The notes beneath the pieces are model-generated. The model ran no database searches, was not told where the DNA came from, and saw only the letters and a list, made by a program, of their open reading frames with translations. 34,004 nt of DNA, from the NCBI GenBank assembly GCA_023265025.1, contig JAHFUP010000058.1:1-34004 (forward strand). Reading direction: 5' to 3'. Positions within the stretch are counted from its first letter, which is position 1; each line of letters opens with the position of its first letter. Source of the DNA: Acidimicrobiia bacterium (lineage in GTDB: Bacteria; Actinomycetota; Acidimicrobiia; Acidimicrobiales; AC-14). This document shows positions 28,478-34,004 of the stretch, piece by piece. The position numbers were made by a program, and so were the translations under genes.

Positions 28478-31178
28478 CATCGTCGAGGATCTAGTCCTCA
28501 GAATTGATGAGGCGCTGGCCGCTGTCGACCGGGTTGAACGGCGGATCACGGACCTGTCACAGCCGGTGCGGGTGTCGGTGGATGATTCCGGGGTGCGGGC
28601 GTTGTCCGCCCGTTTCGACGACGTGACCGTGTCCGCTGCCCGTCTGTCGTCTGAGACACGGGAAGCTGACCGGGCGGCGGGTGCGGTAGCGTCGGAGATG
28701 GGCCGGGTCGAGTCGTCGGCTTCGGCTGCTGCCGGTGACGCCGCCCGGCTGAGCCGTGAACTGGATGAGGGTGCCTCCGACGCCCGTGTGATGGCGTCGG
28801 AGATGGGCCGGGTGTCGTCGGGTGTGTCGTCGGCGACGACTGGTGCCCGCCGGTTGGACGCGGTGACGGGTAGTGCCGCAGCGTCAACGTCGGGGTTGGG
28901 TGCGGCAGCGGTCACGACAGGTGGCGCGTTGGCCGGGTTCGCGGGGAGGGTGGGTGTCGCTGTCGGCGCGTTAGGTGGGTTCGGGGTGCTGCGGGCTGTC
29001 ACCTCCCAGCTCGGCCAGTCACTCACCGCGTTCAACGATCTGAGCGAATCGGTGAACGCGGTGAACGTCACATATAAGGCAGGCGCAGAAGCGATCGCCG
29101 AGTTCGGGGCGACATCCGCGGCAAGTTTCGGGATCGCCCGCTCCGAACTGAACACGCTGGCAGTACCGATCGGGGCGCTGCTCCGCAACTTTGGGCTGTC
29201 CGCCACGGAGGCAGCCGACTCGACAGTGATCCTCGCCCGTCGTGCCGCGGACCTGGGATCAGTGCTCAACCGGCCGGTCGCCGACGCCCTAACAGCGATC
29301 GGTGCCGGGTTGCGGGGCCAATCCGAACCGCTCCTCGCGTTCGGCGCGAACATCAACGAGGCGAGGGTCGCGGCGGAGGCGATGGCGTTGGGGTTGGCGT
29401 CGTCCACGTCCGCGGTGTCAGACCAGGCGAAAATCCAGGCCCGGCTCAGCCTGATCCTCAAAGACACGGCGTTCGCGGCGGGTGACTTCGCGAACACGAT
29501 CGACGGGCTGCCGAACCGGACGAAGACCGTGTCAGCAGGGTTCGAGGAGATGCGCGTCAAGCTGGGTGAGGGTCTCGTCCCAGCGATGGAAGCCCTCCTC
29601 GGGGTTGCACCGGCGATCGTGACAGTGGTCGAGTCGATGGGACCGGCGATCGCTGACACTGCCCAGGGTTTCGCCACGTTCGTCGCCGCTGTGGACAACG
29701 CGGCGGAAGGTGGCGGCCGCCTCGAGGAGATCGGGCAGGCCTTAGTGTCCACGTTCGGTCTGTTCACCGATATTGGGGGTGCCGCCAGTGATGTGCTGTC
29801 GGGTGCGTTCGCCGCGGCGGAAGGGGACTTGGCGGGGCTCAACGAGCAGGGGGCACAGTTCAGCCAGAAAGTGTTCGGCAACCAGTTCGTGAGGGTCGCC
29901 CGCCAGAACATTGTGCAGTCCATGAACGATGGCACTGACGCGGTGACCGCGTTCGCCAACGCGATGGCGTTCCTCGCCCGGCAACGAACATTGGCGGGGG
30001 AGTCCCTGCCCATCGACGCGTTCGACCAGCTCGCCCAGGCGGCCGGGTTGAGCAGCGATCAGGTCACCGAAGCCACGTTCTTTCTGGCCCGTCACGCCGA
30101 CCAGGCGTCGTTGACCACGTTCCAGGTCAACGAGCTGAACCGTGGTCTCGCTTCGGCAGCCGAGTCCGCGCGGCTGTCAGGGTTGGCGGTCGCTGCCGGG
30201 CTCGACGAGCAGGCCGCGGCGCAAGCCCGGTTGGATGCTGCCCTGTCCGGCACGTCGGGGTTCGCCGGGCTGATCGCCGAGGCGGCAGAAACAGGGTTGA
30301 CGCTCACCGAACTGGCCAAGACGGCTGAGACGGCCGGTACCAGCATTCTCGCCGGGTTGGGTCCAACAGACGCTGCCCGTGCCCGCCTCGCCCTGTTCGC
30401 GGAGGATGCGGCTACTGCCGCCCGCTCCTACGGGGAGACCGTTGACATTTTCAAAGGCAAGGTTGAGGAGCACGCCGGGTCGACAGCCGAGTTCGTGAAG
30501 AACCTAACGGAGTCGGTGGGTCAGCAACAGCAGTTCGAAGCGGACTTGGCGGTGCTCGCTGCACGTGGCTTCCCGCTTCTTGCAGAGGAGCTCCGCAGTC
30601 AGGGTCCCGCCGCGGCGAGCGCCGCTGACAAATTCGTGGCGGACACGTTCAACGCCCGCCGAGCCGAGGATGCGCTGTCCGGGTATGTGAGTGGTGTCAC
30701 CGAGCAGGTCACCACGGACCTGACCACCGAACTGGGGAAAATCGATTTGAGTCAGCTCGGGTCGGAAGCGTTCCTGTCGTTCCTCGCCGGGTTCAACTCG
30801 GCGTCGGTGACCAAGGCGACACAGGACGCCGCCCGGTTGAAAGCGGAACGCCTCGACATGTACATTCGGAAGGGGTTGGAGTTCGGGTCCCCGTCGAAAG
30901 TGATGTTGCGGATCGGTGAGGACGCCGGCGATTCGCTGCTCGTCGGGTTCAACGCCGCGGCGAACCGTCCCGTCCTCGCCCTCACCGGTGTGCAAGCCGT
31001 GCCGGTCGGTGCGGCCGCCGTGCCCGGTGGGCAGACGGCTGGCACGGGGGGCACGGGGGGCGGTAACGTGAACCAGACCATCAACATCACCAATCCGACA
31101 GTCCGGGACCTCGAATCCGAGACGGCTCGTCTCGCACAGTTGACGGGTGCGGTCGCGTCCACGTTGAGGGGGTTCTGA
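28470..31178 (+). CDS. Tape measure protein
   Basis: 902 residues, setting tail length; at about 0.15 nm per residue the tail would be near 135 nm. Residues 1-140 form a coiled-coil-like helix with ASEMGRV repeated. A hydrophobic Gly/Ala stretch lies at about 148-172. A long helical body follows, and the FGSPSKVMLRIGEDAGDSLL element typical of tape measures is near 810-829, with a Gly-rich end. GTG start with GGAGGAG upstream. No peptidase or lysozyme domain seen. Confidence 0.9.
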   Translation: MADIVEDLVLRIDEALAAVDRVERRITDLSQPVRVSVDDSGVRALSARFDDVTVSAARLSSETREADRAAGAVASEMGRVESSASAAAGDAARLSRELDEGASDARVMASEMGRVSSGVSSATTGARRLDAVTGSAAASTSGLGAAAVTTGGALAGFAGRVGVAVGALGGFGVLRAVTSQLGQSLTAFNDLSESVNAVNVTYKAGAEAIAEFGATSAASFGIARSELNTLAVPIGALLRNFGLSATEAADSTVILARRAADLGSVLNRPVADALTAIGAGLRGQSEPLLAFGANINEARVAAEAMALGLASSTSAVSDQAKIQARLSLILKDTAFAAGDFANTIDGLPNRTKTVSAGFEEMRVKLGEGLVPAMEALLGVAPAIVTVVESMGPAIADTAQGFATFVAAVDNAAEGGGRLEEIGQALVSTFGLFTDIGGAASDVLSGAFAAAEGDLAGLNEQGAQFSQKVFGNQFVRVARQNIVQSMNDGTDAVTAFANAMAFLARQRTLAGESLPIDAFDQLAQAAGLSSDQVTEATFFLARHADQASLTTFQVNELNRGLASAAESARLSGLAVAAGLDEQAAAQARLDAALSGTSGFAGLIAEAAETGLTLTELAKTAETAGTSILAGLGPTDAARARLALFAEDAATAARSYGETVDIFKGKVEEHAGSTAEFVKNLTESVGQQQQFEADLAVLAARGFPLLAEELRSQGPAAASAADKFVADTFNARRAEDALSGYVSGVTEQVTTDLTTELGKIDLSQLGSEAFLSFLAGFNSASVTKATQDAARLKAERLDMYIRKGLEFGSPSKVMLRIGEDAGDSLLVGFNAAANRPVLALTGVQAVPVGAAAVPGGQTAGTGGTGGGNVNQTINITNPTVRDLESETARLAQLTGAVASTLRGF

Positions 31179-31969
31179 TGGTGTGCGACCTGCGGCTCGG
31201 TGGCACCCTGTCCGGGTCCGGGTTGACAGGTGGCATGAGTGTCCACAATTCCCGGATCAGTGTGGCGGACTGGTCAGGAATCCATGGCAGCCCCGGTTAC
31301 AACACCCGGCTGGTGCGGGTCGCTGGGCGGGCGGGCGGCTACCCGGTGGGTGATGGCATGCCGTTCGAACGGTCCATCAACCTGGACTTGCTGGTTACCC
31401 GTTGGGCGGCTACCGGACCCGGGTCGTTGACCGAGGCGACTAGTGGCGTGCAGGTGGAAGCGAACACGGACACCCTGCTCGGGGTGCTCGCCGACCCTGA
31501 CGGCTTCTACATTGAGGAGGACCTGGATGACGGGTCGTCACGGTTCACGCATGGGCGTGCGGTGACTGTGGTCACGGTACGGCAGAGGGAATGGCGTCGT
31601 GTGAACGTGCCGGTGGTGTGCGAGTGGCCGTACTGGTCGGCGGGTGGCAGCCAGTCCACGGACACCCTGACCGGTTCGGACACGCTCACCGTCGGCGGGA
31701 ACGTCGACGTGTACAACCCGGTGCTCGAGTTCAGCGGTGACGGCACCCTCACCCACACGGCACTCGGTTGGACGATCACAGTGACCGGTTCCGTTTCGGC
31801 GGTCACGGTTGACTTGGGTGCCCGCACCGTCGTTCAGGCCGGTGTCAACGCTGACAGTGTCATGTCACACAACACCGCGTATTGGGGCCGGTTCGTGCCG
31901 GGTGTCAACGCGGTGACGTGTTCGGGGGCGCTCTCGGTTGCGGTGACGTGGCGGGACCAGTGGTCTTGA
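31178..31969 (+). CDS. Distal tail (Dit-like) protein
   Basis: 263 residues, beta-rich and lying directly after the tape measure, as distal tail proteins do. The N-terminal half has VRVAGRAGGYPVGDGMPFER, near a strand-rich core. The C-terminal half reads as a galectin-like beta domain (NPVLEFSGDGTLTHTALGWT). It would form the hub between tube and tip. The ATG at 31178 overlaps the tape measure stop by one base. Confidence 0.8.
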   Translation: MVCDLRLGGTLSGSGLTGGMSVHNSRISVADWSGIHGSPGYNTRLVRVAGRAGGYPVGDGMPFERSINLDLLVTRWAATGPGSLTEATSGVQVEANTDTLLGVLADPDGFYIEEDLDDGSSRFTHGRAVTVVTVRQREWRRVNVPVVCEWPYWSAGGSQSTDTLTGSDTLTVGGNVDVYNPVLEFSGDGTLTHTALGWTITVTGSVSAVTVDLGARTVVQAGVNADSVMSHNTAYWGRFVPGVNAVTCSGALSVAVTWRDQWS

Positions 31970-34004
31970 TGTCACGGGTGTGGGCGGAAGTGTGGACACG
32001 TCCGGGGGCCGCGTCGTTCGGCCGGGTGATCGCGGACTGCCCGGTCCTGTCCTTGTCGGGGACGAGACGGGCGAACGGGGTGGGTGAGGGGGTGTGTGTC
32101 CTGGCTGAATCGTTCACCCGGTTCGACGAGATCCTGAAACCGGATCCGGTGACACCCGCCAACGCGGTGTCGAGCCTGATCCGGGTGTTCTCGGAAGCGG
32201 ACCCGTCCACCCCGTTCTTCGAGTTCCTACCCGACCAGTTGACGGGGAGGGCGTCAGCGGCGGACGTGGACGTGGATGTGCGGGGACCCGACATCAGCCG
32301 TATTGTCGGGTACGCCCGGGTGGAACCGTGGGACTGGGATGGCACCGACGACCATGTTTCTTTGTGGCCCGACCACGTGTACGGGGGTCGGAACACGCTC
32401 GGGGAGTTGGAAGGCCGCTACCAGCCGCACATCGTGAACGTGTGGACAACGGCGACAGGTGGCACGTTCACGATCGGGGTGTCGGTGGACGGTGCCGCCT
32501 ATCAGACCACCGCGTCGATCGCCTACAACGCGTCATCGGACACGGTACGAACCGAACTGGTTGCGCTCAGCAACGTGGTTGAGGTCGAGGTGACGGGGGC
32601 CGGGTCGGCGGGGCAGCCGTGGACGATCCAGTTCGTCGACCCGGAAGCCTCATACACGATTGTGGTGAATTCGGGTGCGTTGACTGGTGGCAGCGGGTTC
32701 AGTTCGATCACCCAAACCGGCAAACTGATCCCGGTGGGTTGGACAGAGTCGGTGAACCCGTCGGGTACCGAACATGGGATCCTCACCGAGTTTTACGCCA
32801 CGCAGGGTGGCGGTTCCGACCCGGCGTTGCCGGCAGGGTCGGATTGGGCGATCGCGTTCAACGGGACCGAACCGGTGTACCCGGGGACGCAGCGGCGGGT
32901 GTCAGTGACCGCAGGGGGGATCTACCACGCGTCCATCCAAGTGTATTCGGTGGGTGCGCCCACCGATGTGCGACTGGTGATCCGTGACCTGCATGAGAAC
33001 CCGATCGCTGCGGCCCCCGGGTTCGGTGGGAGCTCGACCATTCCCGCGAACACGTGGACCACCCTGTCAATCACAACAGTGGCAATCCCCGCCAACACTG
33101 ACGAAGTGGTGTTCCGGATCGGTCATGTCGGTCCGGGCGACCCGCCCCGCGTGTATGTGGCGTCCCCCGAACTGAGGGAGGGTTTACCCGCCGCGACTGT
33201 GGGTGTGATCCTCGGCGACTTGTACGACGACGCGGTCACCGACCATGCGCCCGGCCGGGTGGTGTGGGCGACATCGGGAAGCCCGTACCTGACTCTCGGG
33301 TTCACTGACACCCTCGATTCGGCGGGTGCCGCCTGGGACACAACCCGGTCGTTGACCCTGGTACGCGGTCAAAGCTACTTGCAGGTGCTAGCCCAGATCG
33401 CCGAGCTCGGCTACGAATGGCTGGTCCGGCCCGATTCAGTGTCAGCGGGCACTTGGATCTTGGATGTGTTCAACCCGGGAACTGCGGGCACTGTGACCAG
33501 CCAGGTGGTGCGGGGCGGCAAGAACCTGACACGCCGGGACGTCCGCCGGTTCCTGCCCCCGGTCACAGACCAGGCGGTCGAAGCCGCCGGTGTGGAAATC
33601 AGCAGGGTCCGTTCTGCGTCGGCTGTAACAGCGTTGGGGCGGATCGAAGGGTATGAGGCGGCGCAGGACCTTGGCGGGGTCGCGGAGGCGGGAGACGCTG
33701 CGTCAGCGGCGTTAGCGGACGGGTTGTCGGCGTCGCAGTCCCTCACGTACACGTTCACGCCGGGGAGTGAACGTCCGTTCCCGTTCGTCGACTTCGACGT
33801 GTTCGACACGGTCACTGTTGATGACCCGCCGGATGTGGCGGCGACGACCCGCCGGGTCCTGTCCAACCAGTTCTCGTTGGCTGGCGGTGTTGTCGAATAT
33901 CAGTGTCAGCTCGGGTCGGAGTCGTTTGTGGGGGTGGGTGCCGTGTATGAGGGGGTGCGCCGGCTGCTCGACGAGTTCAAAGCGATCCGGGAACGGGCAC
34001 CGGT
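31969..34004 (+). CDS. Minor tail protein (partial, 3' end missing)
   Basis: At least 678 residues, open to the window's edge. It resembles the gp37-like tail-tip proteins of actinophages (ReqiPepy6 type). The N-terminal 150 residues are a tail-hub domain; residues about 160-245 form an inserted domain with GTFTIGVSVDGAAYQTTASI, IAYNASSDTVRTEL and an SAGQPWTIQFVD end, a unit also seen in environmental surface proteins. A carbohydrate-binding-like beta domain follows at about 290-400, then the hub sequence resumes. It probably touches the host surface. ATG overlaps the Dit stop by one base. Confidence 0.8.
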   Translation, partial: MSRVWAEVWTRPGAASFGRVIADCPVLSLSGTRRANGVGEGVCVLAESFTRFDEILKPDPVTPANAVSSLIRVFSEADPSTPFFEFLPDQLTGRASAADVDVDVRGPDISRIVGYARVEPWDWDGTDDHVSLWPDHVYGGRNTLGELEGRYQPHIVNVWTTATGGTFTIGVSVDGAAYQTTASIAYNASSDTVRTELVALSNVVEVEVTGAGSAGQPWTIQFVDPEASYTIVVNSGALTGGSGFSSITQTGKLIPVGWTESVNPSGTEHGILTEFYATQGGGSDPALPAGSDWAIAFNGTEPVYPGTQRRVSVTAGGIYHASIQVYSVGAPTDVRLVIRDLHENPIAAAPGFGGSSTIPANTWTTLSITTVAIPANTDEVVFRIGHVGPGDPPRVYVASPELREGLPAATVGVILGDLYDDAVTDHAPGRVVWATSGSPYLTLGFTDTLDSAGAAWDTTRSLTLVRGQSYLQVLAQIAELGYEWLVRPDSVSAGTWILDVFNPGTAGTVTSQVVRGGKNLTRRDVRRFLPPVTDQAVEAAGVEISRVRSASAVTALGRIEGYEAAQDLGGVAEAGDAASAALADGLSASQSLTYTFTPGSERPFPFVDFDVFDTVTVDDPPDVAATTRRVLSNQFSLAGGVVEYQCQLGSESFVGVGAVYEGVRRLLDEFKAIRERAP

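Noticed and set aside
28223-30013. A 596-residue open frame on the minus strand
   Set aside because: It lies antisense to the tape measure and chaperone genes, has Ser/Ala-rich shadow composition and no ribosome site.

Overview
The window is a 34 kb piece of a high-GC, tailed (siphovirus-type) double-stranded DNA phage genome. A phage or prophage of an actinobacterium is the most likely source. This rests on many GTG starts, ATGA/GTGA stop-start overlaps, a Cys-rich GCRCDRC protein of a kind common in actinobacterial phages, a DUF2746-like lysis protein, and an SSAP-like early protein of actinophage type. No integrase, polymerase, helicase or tRNA gene is visible, so lifestyle and exact host are open. 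The last gene runs off the right edge.

Layout. (1) 48-3622, minus strand: a six-gene early operon. It holds a recombination/annealing-like protein with a zinc cluster, several small zinc-ribbon or HTH proteins, an Ala/Trp repeat protein and a zinc-ribbon membrane protein. (2) 3623-3853: a divergent control region with two palindromes, a 10-bp inverted repeat and promoters facing both ways. (3) 3854-5327, plus strand: six small, mostly overlapping unknown genes, two of them apparent paralogs. (4) 5336-7214, minus strand: a lysis cassette (DUF2746-like protein, amidase, holin-like protein, glucosaminidase with an SLH motif). (5) 7215-7327: a second divergent region that shares a 17-bp block with the first, followed by two zinc-binding small genes. 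(6) 7969-19138, plus strand: the packaging and head module. In order it carries small and large terminase, a 45-aa Cys protein, a DUF1360-like membrane protein, a portal-MuF fusion, a SAM methyltransferase, a secreted lysozyme-like protein, an FkbM-type methyltransferase on the opposite strand, a capsid protease, two virion-associated proteins with ConA-like and FnIII/tandem-repeat features, and the major capsid protein. (7) 19249-24268: a sugar-modification block of three glycosyltransferases and a CDP-glycerol-transferase-like protein, interrupted by a Cys-motif gene and a LexA-type HTH gene. (8) 24306-34004: structural protein, major-tail-like protein, two connectors, a putative tail terminator, a tail chaperone pair joined by a probable -1 frameshift, tape measure, Dit-like protein and a large minor tail protein.

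The structural genes give a conventional HK97-type head and a long tail of about 135 nm, estimated from the 902-residue tape measure. The unusual parts are the surface-glycan enzymes inserted between capsid and tail genes, a tail-tube candidate placed before the connectors, a set of promoters sharing an extended -10 (TGCTAYNNT), a hairpin that would hide the ribosome binding site of the first glycosyltransferase, and three separate peptidoglycan-cleaving proteins.
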